Assembly (NCBI RefSeq): GCF_007786445.1
Contig: NZ_VNJI01000001.1
Location: forward strand, 1-64,000
DNA length: 64,000 nt
Direction of reading: 5' to 3'
Origin: Paenibacillus cremeus
Lineage (GTDB): Bacteria > Bacillota > Bacilli > Paenibacillales > NBRC-103111
A program made the translations under genes and the position numbers. Below the pieces are notes generated by a model, which was not told the origin of the DNA, did not search any database, and worked only from the letters and a program-made list of their open reading frames with translations. Below are positions 51,638 through 61,788 of this stretch, in pieces (position 1 is the stretch's first letter; every line of letters begins with the position of its first letter).

Positions 51638-52063
51638 ATGCGTTATTTTGCCGTAATCGGATGGGCCGTGATTCTGGGTGTACTGACGTGTGACCTTAGC
51701 TTAAATGGTCTGTTTTATCGACAGGCCATTCACTTTAGCATCAATCCCCATCCAGACTTTTTCGAGCTCTTTAAGCTGGATTTACGTTTTGTACACTCTC
51801 ATTGGACGATTATCAAGCTAGGGCATTTTATAGGCTTCGCCATCATGGATGCCCTGCTCTGGAATATGACGAGAAAACGAGGCGCATCTGCGCTGCTCTC
51901 GATTGCCTTCGCCGTCTCCACCGAGATCTTACAGCTGTATTTCAACCGTGACGGAAGGATCTATGACATGCTCATTGATTCTGCGGGTGTGCTGGCTTCA
52001 TACTATATCCCGTTAATTCATCGAATGGTATTCGGTAATTACGCAAAATCGTTCCATAAATAA
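51638..52063 (+). CDS. VanZ-like membrane protein
   Basis: A 141-residue membrane protein with about four helices. IIKLGHFIGFAIMDALLW and the signature STEILQLYFNRDGRIYDMLIDSAGVLAS match the VanZ family, small membrane proteins once linked to teicoplanin resistance but mostly of unknown role. The start at 51638 has GGAAGTGGAG upstream; an in-frame ATG at 51536 would overlap the DinB gene and is rejected. A hairpin with a T-run follows. Confidence 0.82.
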   Translation: MRYFAVIGWAVILGVLTCDLSLNGLFYRQAIHFSINPHPDFFELFKLDLRFVHSHWTIIKLGHFIGFAIMDALLWNMTRKRGASALLSIAFAVSTEILQLYFNRDGRIYDMLIDSAGVLASYYIPLIHRMVFGNYAKSFHK

Positions 52064-52075
52064 ATCGCTGCAGCT

Positions 52076-52098
52076 GCCCCTGAGGGGGTATTTTTTTT
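52076..52098 (+). terminator. Short terminator after the VanZ-like gene
   Basis: GCCCC, a TGA loop and GGGGG, with eight T after GTA. The stem is short but GC-rich. Confidence 0.6.
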
Positions 52099-52173
52099 GC
52101 CCTTAAATTAATGGGATTAAATTTCGAATCATGGTGTATACATGTACTGTGATACAAATTGAGTCTCTATTAG

Positions 52174-52187
52174 TGAAAACGCTTTCA
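52174..52187. promoter_or_regulatory. CcpA cre site before the acyl-CoA catabolic operon
   Basis: TGAAAACGCTTTCA matches TGWAANCGNTNWCA at all positions and is nearly palindromic. It lies 55 bp before the start of the first gene, and a TATACA at 52137-52142 could be an upstream -10 box, so CcpA would act as a roadblock. Confidence 0.87.
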
Positions 52188-52241
52188 ACCAACTTCGAGC
52201 AAACCGGTGTCTACAGCATTCTGTCGAAGGGGGGCTGGCGC

Positions 52242-53387
52242 ATGCAGTTCCAATTAACGGAGGAACAGGAAATGATTCGGGCCATGGTGCGGGATTTCGC
52301 CAAACACGAGATCGAGCCTACGGCAGCGGCGCGGGATGAGGAGGAACGGTTCGACCGGGCGATTTTCGATAAAATGGGCGAGCTTGGACTAACCGGCATC
52401 CCGTGGCCGGAGAAATACGGGGGGCTGGGCGCCGATTTTTTGACCTATGTGCTGGTCGTGGAGGAGCTGTCCCGCGTGTGCGCGTCGACTGCGGTGATGC
52501 TCTCGGTGCACACATCGCTTGTCGGGTGGTCGATCTACAAGTTCGGCACGGAGGAGCAGAAGCTGGCGTATCTGAAGCCTATGGCGGAGGGGAAAATTCT
52601 TAGTGCGTACGGGCTGACTGAGAGCGGCTCGGGCTCCGATGCGGGGGCGATGCGGACGGTCGCAGTCCGGGACGGGGACGACTATGTGCTGAGCGGCTCC
52701 AAAATTTTTATCACGAGTGCCGGCGAGGCGGAGCTGTATCTGGTGTTTGCGCTGACCGATCCGGCCAAGAAGCATAAAGGCTGCAGCGCGTTCTTGATCG
52801 AGAAGGGTACTCCGGGCTTCAGCTTCGGGAAGAAGGAGAAAAAGCTCGGCATCCGCTCGTCCCCGACGATGGAGCTGATCTTCGATCAGTGCCGCATCCC
52901 GAAGGCGAACCTGCTCGGGCAGGAGGGCCAAGGCTTCAGCATCGCCATGATGGGGCTGGACGGCGGGCGGTGCGGCATTGCGGCGCAGGCGGTGGGCATC
53001 GCCCAGGGCGCGATGGACGCTTCGATCGCCTACGCGAAGGCGCGCAAGCAGTTCGGCAAGCCGATTGCCCAGCAGCAGGCGATTGGCTTTAAGCTCGCGG
53101 ATATGGCAACGCGGATTGAAGCGGCTCGACTCTTGACCTACCAGGCGGCCTGGCGGGAGAGCAATGGCCTGCCGTATGGGAAGGAGTCGGCTTTTGCGAA
53201 GCTGTTCGCCAGCGATACGGCGGTGCAGGTGACGGTGGAGGCGGTGCAGGTGTTTGGCGGCTACGGGTATACGAAGGATTTCCCCGTGGAGCGCTATATG
53301 CGTGATGCCAAGGTGACTCAAATTTATGAGGGCACGAACGAAATCCAGCGGATTGTGATTAGTAAGCTTTTGCTTGCTGATGGGTGA
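52242..53387 (+). CDS. Acyl-CoA dehydrogenase
   Basis: A 381-residue FAD enzyme that forms the 2,3-double bond in acyl-CoA, the first oxidation of fatty or branched-chain acyl-Co[21 protein letters not shown] opens it, [17 protein letters not shown] and [15 protein letters not shown] form the FAD-binding part, and the end has [20 protein letters not shown] and [11 protein letters not shown], where Glu (EGTNE) is the catalytic base of the short-chain and butyryl/isovaleryl types. The start at 52242 follows GAAGGGGGGC. It leads the operon behind the cre site and resembles mmgC-type genes. Chain-length preference cannot be read. Confidence 0.95.
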   Translation: MQFQLTEEQEMIRAMVRDFAKHEIEPTAAARDEEERFDRAIFDKMGELGLTGIPWPEKYGGLGADFLTYVLVVEELSRVCASTAVMLSVHTSLVGWSIYKFGTEEQKLAYLKPMAEGKILSAYGLTESGSGSDAGAMRTVAVRDGDDYVLSGSKIFITSAGEAELYLVFALTDPAKKHKGCSAFLIEKGTPGFSFGKKEKKLGIRSSPTMELIFDQCRIPKANLLGQEGQGFSIAMMGLDGGRCGIAAQAVGIAQGAMDASIAYAKARKQFGKPIAQQQAIGFKLADMATRIEAARLLTYQAAWRESNGLPYGKESAFAKLFASDTAVQVTVEAVQVFGGYGYTKDFPVERYMRDAKVTQIYEGTNEIQRIVISKLLLADG

Positions 53388-53438
53388 AGATGCGCTGAAG
53401 TTGCGCTGAAGTTGTACTGAGGGGAGAGGGGATGGCCC

Positions 53439-54563
53439 ATGAGCGAACGTTACCAGCCTGGTCTGGAAAATGTGATTGCCAGCGAAACCGGTATTTCGTA
53501 TCTGGATGTGGAAAACGAGGAGATTGTGCTGCGGGGCTATGACTTGATGGAGCTGGCCCGAACCGTCACCTACTTGGACGTGGCCTGCTTGCTGCTCGAT
53601 GGGGCGCTGCCGACCGCGGCTGAGCGCGATGTGTTTGAGGAGCGAATCAAAGCGGAATACGCCTTCCCACCGCAGGTGATGTCGATGCTGCAGCTGCTTC
53701 CGAAGGAGTCGCACGTGATGGATGTGCTGCGGACCGGCATCTCAGCCTTGGCCAGCTTCGAGGAGGGGCAGGAGCTGGAGGACCGCTCGAAGGCGGCGAA
53801 CACGCGCAAAGCGATTCGGCTGCTCGCCAAGGTGCCGCAGATTGTGGCGGGAGGGTACCGGGCGATTACCAAGCAGCCGATTATTAAGCCCCTGGAGTCG
53901 CTTTCGTATACGGCGAATTTTTTGTATATGATCACGGGCAGTGTGCCGACTCCGATGGAGGAGGCGGTCTTCGACCAGTCGCTCATCGTCTACAGCGAGC
54001 ATGAGATGCCGAACTCGACGTTCGCTGCGCGGGTCATTGCCTCTACGCAGTCGGATATTTATGGCGCTTTGACCGGCGCGGTCGCTTCTTTAAAGGGAAC
54101 GCTGCACGGCGGCGCGAACGAAGCGGTGATGAAGATGCTGCTCGAGGCAGGCTCGGCGGAGGCGCTCGAAGCGCTTATGCTGCAGAAGCTGGCGCGGAAG
54201 GAGCGGATCATGGGCTTCGGCCACCGCGTGTACATGAAGAAGCCGGATCCTCGCGCGATGCTGATGAAGGAAGCGCTGGAGACGCTTGCGCAGGATAAAA
54301 ATGAGCCGGAGCTGTACCAGATGTGCGTCGTCGGAGAGCAGGTAATGAAGCGGGAGAAGCAGCTGTACCCGAATTTGGATTATTACGCGGCACCAGTGTA
54401 TCATTTGCTGGGCATTCCGATCGATCTGTTCACGCCGATTTTTTTGGCGGCCCGGACAATTGGCGTCAGCGCGCATGTGATCGAGCAGCATGAGCACAAC
54501 CGGCTGTTCCGGCCTCGGGTGCTGTATAATGGGCCGCGCAATTTGCATCCGGAGAAGGGCTAA
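53439..54563 (+). CDS. Citrate synthase/methylcitrate synthase
   Basis: A 374-residue enzyme that condenses oxaloacetate with acetyl-CoA or propionyl-CoA. The motif GFGHRVYMKKPDPRA (about residues 257-271) is typical of the small Gram-positive form; the three active-site positions His (HGGANEAV), His (GFGHRVY) and Asp (PNLDYYAAPVYHLLG) are present. The ATG has GGGGAGAGGGG upstream. In B. subtilis the similar mmgD product uses propionyl-CoA. The context here, acyl-CoA and branched-chain catabolism, makes 2-methylcitrate synthesis plausible but unproven. Two 11-bp tandem repeats (TGCGCTGAAGT) lie at 53391-53412, in the gap before it. Confidence 0.93.
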   Translation: MSERYQPGLENVIASETGISYLDVENEEIVLRGYDLMELARTVTYLDVACLLLDGALPTAAERDVFEERIKAEYAFPPQVMSMLQLLPKESHVMDVLRTGISALASFEEGQELEDRSKAANTRKAIRLLAKVPQIVAGGYRAITKQPIIKPLESLSYTANFLYMITGSVPTPMEEAVFDQSLIVYSEHEMPNSTFAARVIASTQSDIYGALTGAVASLKGTLHGGANEAVMKMLLEAGSAEALEALMLQKLARKERIMGFGHRVYMKKPDPRAMLMKEALETLAQDKNEPELYQMCVVGEQVMKREKQLYPNLDYYAAPVYHLLGIPIDLFTPIFLAARTIGVSAHVIEQHEHNRLFRPRVLYNGPRNLHPEKG

Positions 54564-54692
54564 GGAAGGTGCTGCGGGAAAAAGGTCGTCGTAGCGGATG
54601 AGCCGTCCCGCATAAAGTAGTGATGTGGAAGGCCTCGCTGATGCGGCTGCGTTGGTGGGGCTGTTTCTATCGACGTTGAGGAGTGAGCAGCC

Positions 54693-57600
54693 ATGGGAGC
54701 AGATGCGAAGGGTGGGCCTAAGCATAAGGTGAGGTTCGTTACCGCCTCGGCTTTATTTGACGGGCACGATGTTTCCATTAATATTATGAGGCGAATTCTG
54801 CAGGCGAGCGGAGCGGAGGTTATTCATCTCGGGCATAACCGTTCGGTGGATGAGGTCGTGCAAGCAGCCGTGCAGGAGGATGTGCAGGGCATTGCCGTTT
54901 CCTCTTACCAGGGCGGACATGTGGAATATTTTAAATATATGGTTGATCTGCTGAAGTCGAAAGGAGCTCCAGATATCCGGGTGTTTGGAGGTGGCGGCGG
55001 CGTCATTCTCCCATCGGAACTCAAGCAGCTGCATGAGTATGGGGTGGCACGGATATTTTCGCCGGAGGATGGGCGGGAGCTCGGCTTGCAGGGGATGATC
55101 GATTGGATGCTGCGGGCGTGCGATTTTTCCACGGTGGAGGGGAGGGCACCGGACGAGGAGGCGCTTCGCCGGAAGGATCCGCGGGCGATTGCGAAGTACA
55201 TCACGGCAGCCGAAAATGGCGGCGAGGGGTGGGGGCTCGAGCAGTTAGCGGGTGGGGGTCCGGTCGTCGGCATTACCGGCACGGGAGGCGCAGGCAAAAG
55301 CTCGCTGACCGACGAGCTGGTCCGGCGCTTCCTTCGGCAGTACCCCGAGAAGACGATCGCGATTCTCTCGATCGATCCAACGAGGCAGCGCACCGGCGGT
55401 GCTCTGCTGGGAGACCGGATCCGCATGAACGCCGTGCATTCCGATCGGGTCTACATGCGCAGCTTGGCTACGCGAGGCTCAGGCAAGGAGCTGCCGAATG
55501 CGATCCGCGAGGTGATTTCCGTGGTACAGGCGGCCGGGTTCGATCTGGTGGTGGTGGAAACGAGCGGGATCGGCCAAGGGGATCATCAGATTACCGCCAT
55601 CGCCGACGTGTCCCTGTATGTCATGACCAGCGAGTTCGGCGCGCCCTCCCAGCTGGAGAAAATCGATATGATCGATTACGCCGATCTGATCGCCATCAAC
55701 AAGTTCGAGCGGCGGGGCTCGGCCGATGCGCTCCGTGACGTGAAAAAGCAGATGCAGCGCAACCGAGGATTGTACGATCAGCCGGTGGAGCAGATGCCGG
55801 TGTATGGGACGATGGCGAGCCAGTTCAACGATGCAGGCGTGAATGTGCTGTTCGCCGCATTGGTGGCGGAGCTGAACCGAAAGTGCGCGCTAGGGTGGCC
55901 AATACCTGTGTTTCCATCTGCGACGGGTCATAGGCAGGTGATCATTCCGAGCGACCGCGTTCGCTACCTGGGCGAAATCGTTCAAACGGTGCGGGATTAT
56001 CAGGTGTTCGTGAACCAGGAGGCGGAGAGCGCCAGCGCGTGGTACCGAATTGAGGGCGCGATTCAAGCGGCTGTTCGGGAGCTGGAGCCGGCGAATGGGC
56101 AGGAGCAGGGGCAGCCGCCAGATGCAGGGGAAGCCGTGCTGCCGAAGCTGGAGCGCTTGGGGGAATCGTATCGGGCTCGACTGCATCCAGACACGCGCGG
56201 GATGTTGGAACGTTGGCCGGAGGTGCGGCGCCGGTACAGCGGCACGACCCTGGTGACGCGCGTGCGGGACAAAGAGCTGATTACAGAGCTGACCACCTCC
56301 AGCTTGTCGGGGCTGGACATCCCGAAGGTGAGCCTGCCGCGCTATCAAGACTGGGGCGATCTCGTGCGGTGGCAGTACCGCGAAAATGTCCCCGGCGAGT
56401 TCCCCTTCACCGCAGGCGTTTTTCCGTTCAAGCGGACGGCGGAGGATCCGAAGCGCCAATTTGCCGGTGAAGGCACGCCGGAGCGAACAAATCTGCGGTT
56501 TCACTATTTATCGCAAAACGACCCGGCTAAACGGCTAAGCACCGCGTTCGATTCCGTCACGCTGTATGGTGAAGATCCGGACTACCGCCCCGACATCTAC
56601 GGCAAAATCGGCGAAAGCGGCGTCAGCATCTGCTCCCTGGACGATATGAAAAAGCTATATGCCGGCTTCGATCTATGCCATCCTCTGACGTCTGTTTCGA
56701 TGACGATCAATGGCCCGGCACCGGTCATTTTGGCGATGTACATGAATACCGCGATTCATGACCAGCTGGAACGGTTCAGCCAGGCAAACGGCGGGAGGAC
56801 GCCGACAGCGGAGGAAGCGGAGCGTATCCGCAGAGAGACGCTGCGATCGGTGCGGGGCACGGTGCAGGCGGACATTTTGAAGGAGGATCAGGGGCAGAAC
56901 ACCTGTATTTTCTCCACCGAATTTGCGCTGCGAATGATGGGTGATATCCAGCAGTATTTTATCGATCATGAGGTGCGCAATTATTATTCGGTTTCCATCT
57001 CGGGCTATCACATCGCCGAAGCGGGGGCGAATCCGATCTCGCAGCTGGCATTTACGCTGGCAAATGGGTTTACGTATGTGGAGTACTATTTGTCCCGGGG
57101 CATGCGGATTGATGATTTTGCGCCGAACCTGTCGTTTTTTTTCAGCAACGGGCTGGACCCCGAGTATACGGTGATCGGCCGGGTGGCGCGCCGGATCTGG
57201 GCTACGGTCATGAAGCACAAATATAAGGCAAGCGAACGCAGCCAAAAGCTGAAGTACCACATCCAGACGTCGGGGCGGTCGCTGCATGCGCAGGAGATTG
57301 ATTTTAACGATATTCGGACCACGCTGCAGGCGCTCATGGCCATTCTCGACAACTGCAATTCGCTGCACACGAATTCGTACGACGAAGCGATCACAACCCC
57401 GACGGAGGAATCGGTGCGGCGGGCGATGGCGATTCAGCTGATCATTACGAAGGAGCTGGGCCTCGCGAAAAACGAAAATTTGCTGCAAGGCTCGTTCCTG
57501 GTCGAGGAGCTGACGGACCTGGTCGAAGAGGCGGTGCTGCAGGAGCTGGAGCGCATCAGCGATCGGGGTGGGGTGCTTGGAGCGATGGAATCGCAGTACC

Positions 57601-57956
57601 AGCGGGGGAAGATTCAGGACGAATCGATGCTCTATGAGACCAAAAAGCACAACGGCGAGCTGCCGATCATCGGCGTGAATACATTTCGCAATCCGCACCC
57701 GGCGTCAGGGGAGGAGCTGAACATCCCGTTGGCGCGGGCTACCGTGGCTGAGAAGGAGCAGCAGATTGCGAGCCTTCAAGCTTTTCAAGCGCAGCATGCG
57801 GGAGAGGCGCCGTCCGCCTTGGCAAAGCTGCAGCAGGTGGCGATGGCGGGGGACAATATCTTTGCGGAGCTGATGGAGACGGTGAAGGTGGCGAGCCTGG
57901 GGCAGATCACCCATGCGTTGTATGAGGTCGGCGGGCAGTATCGTAGGAATATGTAG
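54693..57956 (+). CDS. icmF: Fused isobutyryl-CoA mutase
   Basis: A 1087-residue adenosylcobalamin-dependent enzyme fusing three modules. The N-terminal B12-binding domain (about 10-145) has [12 protein letters not shown] (His lower-ligand loop) and SSYQGGH. A MeaB-like GTPase chaperone follows (about 185-430), with Walker [10 protein letters not shown] near residue 195 and ETSGIGQGD. The large TIM-barrel mutase domain fills the C-terminal half (about 520-1080). It interconverts isobutyryl-CoA and n-butyryl-CoA; family members may also use isovaleryl- or pivalyl-CoA. The order B12-GTPase-mutase with this length is diagnostic for IcmF. It lies before the 2-oxoacid dehydrogenase genes, which would make isobutyryl-CoA from valine. 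Confidence 0.95.
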   Translation: MGADAKGGPKHKVRFVTASALFDGHDVSINIMRRILQASGAEVIHLGHNRSVDEVVQAAVQEDVQGIAVSSYQGGHVEYFKYMVDLLKSKGAPDIRVFGGGGGVILPSELKQLHEYGVARIFSPEDGRELGLQGMIDWMLRACDFSTVEGRAPDEEALRRKDPRAIAKYITAAENGGEGWGLEQLAGGGPVVGITGTGGAGKSSLTDELVRRFLRQYPEKTIAILSIDPTRQRTGGALLGDRIRMNAVHSDRVYMRSLATRGSGKELPNAIREVISVVQAAGFDLVVVETSGIGQGDHQITAIADVSLYVMTSEFGAPSQLEKIDMIDYADLIAINKFERRGSADALRDVKKQMQRNRGLYDQPVEQMPVYGTMASQFNDAGVNVLFAALVAELNRKCALGWPIPVFPSATGHRQVIIPSDRVRYLGEIVQTVRDYQVFVNQEAESASAWYRIEGAIQAAVRELEPANGQEQGQPPDAGEAVLPKLERLGESYRARLHPDTRGMLERWPEVRRRYSGTTLVTRVRDKELITELTTSSLSGLDIPKVSLPRYQDWGDLVRWQYRENVPGEFPFTAGVFPFKRTAEDPKRQFAGEGTPERTNLRFHYLSQNDPAKRLSTAFDSVTLYGEDPDYRPDIYGKIGESGVSICSLDDMKKLYAGFDLCHPLTSVSMTINGPAPVILAMYMNTAIHDQLERFSQANGGRTPTAEEAERIRRETLRSVRGTVQADILKEDQGQNTCIFSTEFALRMMGDIQQYFIDHEVRNYYSVSISGYHIAEAGANPISQLAFTLANGFTYVEYYLSRGMRIDDFAPNLSFFFSNGLDPEYTVIGRVARRIWATVMKHKYKASERSQKLKYHIQTSGRSLHAQEIDFNDIRTTLQALMAILDNCNSLHTNSYDEAITTPTEESVRRAMAIQLIITKELGLAKNENLLQGSFLVEELTDLVEEAVLQELERISDRGGVLGAMESQYQRGKIQDESMLYETKKHNGELPIIGVNTFRNPHPASGEELNIPLARATVAEKEQQIASLQAFQAQHAGEAPSALAKLQQVAMAGDNIFAELMETVKVASLGQITHALYEVGGQYRRNM

Positions 57957-58109
57957 TTGGGTGTGTGGTGTGGTGGGCGGTGAGCGGGAGGAACGGCGGA
58001 ATTGGTGCTCCAAAAGCAGCAAATCGCGGTTACGACTTGCCGACCGTGGATTTAGCTGCTCTGGCGGCAGTTATTGCTCTGCGGCTAGCCCTCACATTGC
58101 AGGAGGTAT

Positions 58110-58221
58110 ATGCTTACGAAGCAGGCTTTTCTAAGAAAAGCCCAGCGTATGCTTACGATGCCGTTTTGCCTACGGCAAAACTCAGCAAATGCTTACGAAG
58201 TAGGCTTTTCTACGAAAAGCC
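58110..58221 (+). repeat. Three-unit ATGCTTACG hairpin repeat
   Basis: Units start at 58110, 58149 and 58189, about 40 bp each. Every unit opens ATGCTTACGA(A/T)G and then forms a hairpin with perfect 8-bp arms and a TAM loop: GGCTTTTC with GAAAAGCC in units 1 and 3, GTTTTGCC with GGCAAAAC in unit 2. The stem sequence changes but the pairing is kept. The last hairpin ends four bases before the AGGAGG of the next gene. Confidence 0.88.
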
Positions 58222-58240
58222 CTCAGGAGGCGAGGTTCCT

Positions 58241-59236
58241 ATGTCTTTTCGGCACCGGCAGCTTGGATTAACGGATGAACAGGTTCTGAAGATGTATACC
58301 TTTATGCTCTTGGCGAGAAGGTTTGACGAACGCGCGCTTCTGCTGCAGAGGTCGGGCAAAATCGCGTTTCATATATCCGGGATCGGCCAAGAGTCGGCCC
58401 AGGTGGCTGCGGCCTTTGCGCTGCGAAGCCATCATGATTATTTTCTTCCTTACTATCGGGATTACACGCTCGTGCTTGCGGTGGGGGCCACGGTTCGCGA
58501 GCTGCTGCTGGCGGCATTCTCCAAAGCAGAGGACGTTAACGGCGGCCGGCAGATGGGAGGGCATTTCAGCTACCGGAAGCATCATATCGTCTCCGGCTCG
58601 AGCCCGGTTTCCACGCAGGTGCCGCATGCGGTCGGCATGGCCTTAAGCGCTAAGATGCGTGGTGAGGACCGCGTTGCTTACACGTCGTTTGGCGAGGGCT
58701 CGAGCAATCAGGGGGACGTGCATGAGAGCTTTAATTTTGCCGGGGTGTTCAAGCTGCCTGTCATTTTCATGTGCGAAAATAACCAATACGCCATCTCTAT
58801 CCCCGCGCATAAGCAGCTAGCTGGGCGAGTGGTCGACCGGGCTGCCGGGTACGGCTTTCCGGGGGTTCGTGTGGACGGTACCGATGTGCTGGAGGTGTAC
58901 CAAGCGGTTCGAGAAGCGAAGGAGCGCGCGCTCCGCGGTGACGGACCGACCTTGATCGAGGCGATGCTGTACCGCATCCCGCCCCACTCCACGGCAGACG
59001 ACGATATGCTGTATCGGACGAAGGAAGAGGTCGAAGCGCATAAGGCGAAGGATGGCCTCACGCGTTTTCGCCAGTATTTGATCGAATGCGGTGTACTGAA
59101 CGATGAGCTGGACGGCACGATCAGCGAGTCGATCACGAAGGAAGTGAATGAGGCGACCAAATATGCCGATGGCGCGCCCTATCCGAGTCCCGACAGTGCC
59201 CTTCGGCATGTGTATGCGGATGAAGGGGGGGCATGA
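58241..59236 (+). CDS. 2-oxoacid dehydrogenase E1 alpha subunit, branched-chain type
   Basis: A 331-residue thiamine-diphosphate subunit that decarboxylates branched-chain 2-oxoacids. GIGQESAQVAAAFAL, the ThDP-binding stretch FGEGSSNQGDVHESFNFAGV with ENNQYAIS, and the phosphorylation-loop-like YRIPPHSTADDD are seen. Sequence, length and pairing with the separate E1beta and E2 genes fit the bkdAA/BCKDH group; acetoin or pyruvate dehydrogenase is a less likely reading. The start at 58241 follows AGGAGGCGAGG, directly after the hairpin repeat; upstream in-frame codons run through that repeat. E1beta follows 1 bp after the stop. Confidence 0.9.
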   Translation: MSFRHRQLGLTDEQVLKMYTFMLLARRFDERALLLQRSGKIAFHISGIGQESAQVAAAFALRSHHDYFLPYYRDYTLVLAVGATVRELLLAAFSKAEDVNGGRQMGGHFSYRKHHIVSGSSPVSTQVPHAVGMALSAKMRGEDRVAYTSFGEGSSNQGDVHESFNFAGVFKLPVIFMCENNQYAISIPAHKQLAGRVVDRAAGYGFPGVRVDGTDVLEVYQAVREAKERALRGDGPTLIEAMLYRIPPHSTADDDMLYRTKEEVEAHKAKDGLTRFRQYLIECGVLNDELDGTISESITKEVNEATKYADGAPYPSPDSALRHVYADEGGA

Positions 59237-59237
59237 C

Positions 59238-60218
59238 ATGGCGATCATCACTTATCTGGAAGCCATCCGTTCTGCGATGTCCGAGGAGATGGAGCGGGAC
59301 GCGAATGTGTTTGTGCTGGGGGAGGACGTCGGAAAAGGCGGCGTGCTGAACGCGACTAAAGGGATGCGAGACCGATTCGGCGAACAGCGGGTGCTCGATA
59401 CGCCGCTGGCGGAATCCGCGATTGTCGGCGTGTCCATCGGTGCCTCTCTGACGGGCATGAGACCGATTGCGGAGATTCAGTTTTCAGATTTTATTTTTCC
59501 CGCAGCGAATCAAATCATCAACGAAGCGGCCAAAATCCGCTACCGCTCCAATAACGACTGGCACTGTCCGATTGTGATCCGTGCGCCTTACGGTGCGACT
59601 GGAGGCGGGGGGCTGTACCATTCGCAGTGTCCTGAATCGGTGTTTTTTGGAACCCCAGGGCTGAAGATTGTGGCGCCGTCCACGGCCTACGATGCCAAGG
59701 GACTGATGAAGGCGGCAGTGCGGGATGACGATCCGGTGCTCTATTTTGAGCATAAAAAATGCTACCTCTCCGTCTCCGACGAGGTGCCGGAGGGCGATTA
59801 CATCGTGCCGATCGGCAAGGCCGATGTCAAGCGGGAGGGCGAGCACATCACCGTGATTGCCTATGGGCTGACGGTGCAGTACGCTCTGAAGGCGGCAGCC
59901 GAGCTGGAAAAAGAGGGGATCAGCACCCACGTGCTGGATTTGCGCACCCTGCAGCCGCTCGATCAGCCGGCGATTCTCGCTGCAGCTGCGAAGACCGGCA
60001 AAGTCCTCGTCTGCCACGAGGATAACAAAACCGGCGGCATCGGTGCAGAAATTTCCGCGATTATAGCCGAGCAAATGCTGTATGAGCTCGATGCGCCGAT
60101 CATCCGGTTTTGCCCGCCGGATATTCCGGCTGTGCCGATGGCGCCGACCTTGGAGAAGTTTTTCCTGCCCAGTGTGGAGAAGGTGAAGGAAGTCATGCGC
60201 CGGCTGGCGGAGCTGTAG
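59238..60218 (+). CDS. 2-oxoacid dehydrogenase E1 beta subunit, branched-chain type
   Basis: A 326-residue partner of E1alpha. AIITYLEAIRSAMSEEMERD opens it, followed by VFVLGEDVGKGGVLNATKGM, DTPLAESAIVGVSIGASLTG and GATGGGGLYHSQCPE, all typical of the BCKDH/pyruvate E1beta family. The C-terminal transketolase domain has LDLRTLQPLD. The start at 59238 follows a GGGGGGG stretch. Together with E1alpha it would form an alpha2beta2 tetramer. Confidence 0.93.
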   Translation: MAIITYLEAIRSAMSEEMERDANVFVLGEDVGKGGVLNATKGMRDRFGEQRVLDTPLAESAIVGVSIGASLTGMRPIAEIQFSDFIFPAANQIINEAAKIRYRSNNDWHCPIVIRAPYGATGGGGLYHSQCPESVFFGTPGLKIVAPSTAYDAKGLMKAAVRDDDPVLYFEHKKCYLSVSDEVPEGDYIVPIGKADVKREGEHITVIAYGLTVQYALKAAAELEKEGISTHVLDLRTLQPLDQPAILAAAAKTGKVLVCHEDNKTGGIGAEISAIIAEQMLYELDAPIIRFCPPDIPAVPMAPTLEKFFLPSVEKVKEVMRRLAEL

Positions 60219-60276
60219 GTTGACAACTGTTGTCGTAGGAACCGCCAAAACAGTTGCAACATAAGGAGGAAGCGCG

Positions 60277-61656
60277 ATGCAAAACGAGGAGCGAGGTTCT
60301 GAAGTGACTGTGCCGCATCTGGCTGAAAGCCTCGTTTCAGCTGTCGTCGGCAAGTGGCTGAAGCAGCCGGGAGACTACGTGCATGAATACGATGTCCTAT
60401 GCGAGCTGTTGACGGATAAAGTGAATGTCGAAATGCCTTCCCCGCTGGAAGGGACGCTCCTTCGCATTCTGGTGCCGGAGGGGGCGCGCGCCGATGTCGG
60501 CGCTGCGATCTGCCTGATTCGGCAGCCCGAAGCGCGTGCGGCGGAAGTGGCGGTGCCGCTTCCGGTAGTGGAAGCCAGTGAGCCGCGCCAGCGCTATTCG
60601 CCGGCGGTGCTGCATCTGGCGGAGAAGCACCACATCGACCTGCGGCAGCTGACAGGCAGCGGTCTGGGCGGCCGGGTTACGCGCCGGGATGTGCTGGCCT
60701 ATATCAAACAGGGCATGCCGAGGGCGGAGCGGACGACTGAACAGGCACAGCCTGTAAAGCCAGTATCGCCTATGGTATCACCGCCATCACCGCCATCACA
60801 ACCATCACAACCATCACAACCAGCGCATACGCCTCACTCACCACACGCCCAGCCTCCGCAGCACTCACCTGCCCAATCTCCTGCATACGAGCCGATATCC
60901 CTGCACGAAAAGACACGTGCCTCAGAGCCCCTAACACCTTATAAAGCTCCATCTGCGACGACGGATCAGCATCTGCCTATCACTCCGTTACGCCATACCA
61001 TTGCCTCACGCATGCGGCAGAGCGTCCATGAGATTCCGCACGCTTGGCTGGTGATGGAAGCAGACGTGAGCCGGCTTGCGCTGCTGCGCCAGAAGCTGAA
61101 GGACGATTTTGCGAGGAAGGAAGGCGTGAAGCTGACGTTCATCCCCTTCGTCATCAAGGCACTGGTGAGTGCCATCAAGGACTACCCGATGCTCAATTCT
61201 ACCTGGTCCTCCGACAAAATCACCGTCAAAAAAGAGATCCATCTGTCCATCGCCGTCGGCACAGAGGAGTCAGTTGTTACGCCGGTCATCAAGCATGCGG
61301 ACCGCAAAACGATCGCTGGCCTAGCCATCGAGCTGGATGATTTGGTCGGGCGAGCGCGAAGCGGCAAGTTGACGCTGGCCGACCTGCAGGGCGGCACCTT
61401 CACCTTCAATAACACCGGTGCATTCGGCTCGATCGTGTCGTATCCCATCATCAATTATCCACAGGCGGCGATCATGACGTTCGAGTCAATTGTTCGTAAG
61501 CCGGTGGCGTTACAGGATATGATTGCGATCCGCTCCATGGTCAATCTGTGCCTATCCTTCGATCACCGGATTCTGGACGGGGTCGTTTGTGGACGCTTTT
61601 TGCAGCGGGTGAAGCACTATTTGGAGCAGTACGATCTGGAGTCGAATATTTACTGA
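60277..61656 (+). CDS. Dihydrolipoamide acyltransferase E2 subunit
   Basis: A 459-residue core subunit of the 2-oxoacid dehydrogenase complex. The lipoyl domain is at about 8-82, with K48 in LLTDKVNVEM as the lipoylated Lys. The E1/E3-binding domain is at about 108-147 (YSPAVLHLAEKHHIDLRQL). A flexible linker of about 70 residues follows, very rich in Pro, Ser, His and Gln and coded by near-identical 9-bp units (60774-60821). The catalytic domain ends with DHRILDG (His and Asp). One lipoyl domain is usual for Gram-positive bkdB. An E3 gene is not in the window. Confidence 0.94.
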   Translation: MQNEERGSEVTVPHLAESLVSAVVGKWLKQPGDYVHEYDVLCELLTDKVNVEMPSPLEGTLLRILVPEGARADVGAAICLIRQPEARAAEVAVPLPVVEASEPRQRYSPAVLHLAEKHHIDLRQLTGSGLGGRVTRRDVLAYIKQGMPRAERTTEQAQPVKPVSPMVSPPSPPSQPSQPSQPAHTPHSPHAQPPQHSPAQSPAYEPISLHEKTRASEPLTPYKAPSATTDQHLPITPLRHTIASRMRQSVHEIPHAWLVMEADVSRLALLRQKLKDDFARKEGVKLTFIPFVIKALVSAIKDYPMLNSTWSSDKITVKKEIHLSIAVGTEESVVTPVIKHADRKTIAGLAIELDDLVGRARSGKLTLADLQGGTFTFNNTGAFGSIVSYPIINYPQAAIMTFESIVRKPVALQDMIAIRSMVNLCLSFDHRILDGVVCGRFLQRVKHYLEQYDLESNIY

Positions 61657-61788
61657 GGTGGTAGACGGTGATTTGCTAAGAGTAAGCACAAAAAATTCGT
61701 GTAAACGCAGATTGGAAGGCTGAGGGGGAGCAAGGCAGAAACAAGTTTGGCTACTACAGCAATAACAATGCGGAGGTGAGACTCCCAC

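Noticed and set aside
52100-52241. Sigma-E promoter like that of the B. subtilis mmg operon
   Set aside because: GATACAAA at 52151 is a partial -10 match, but no properly spaced -35 was found.
52389-53714. A 441-codon minus-strand frame over the acyl-CoA dehydrogenase gene
   Set aside because: Same reason: shadow of a high-GC gene with strong homology on the plus strand.
58110-58221. CRISPR array
   Set aside because: Three units only, self-complementary within each unit, no unique spacers of regular length, and no cas genes.
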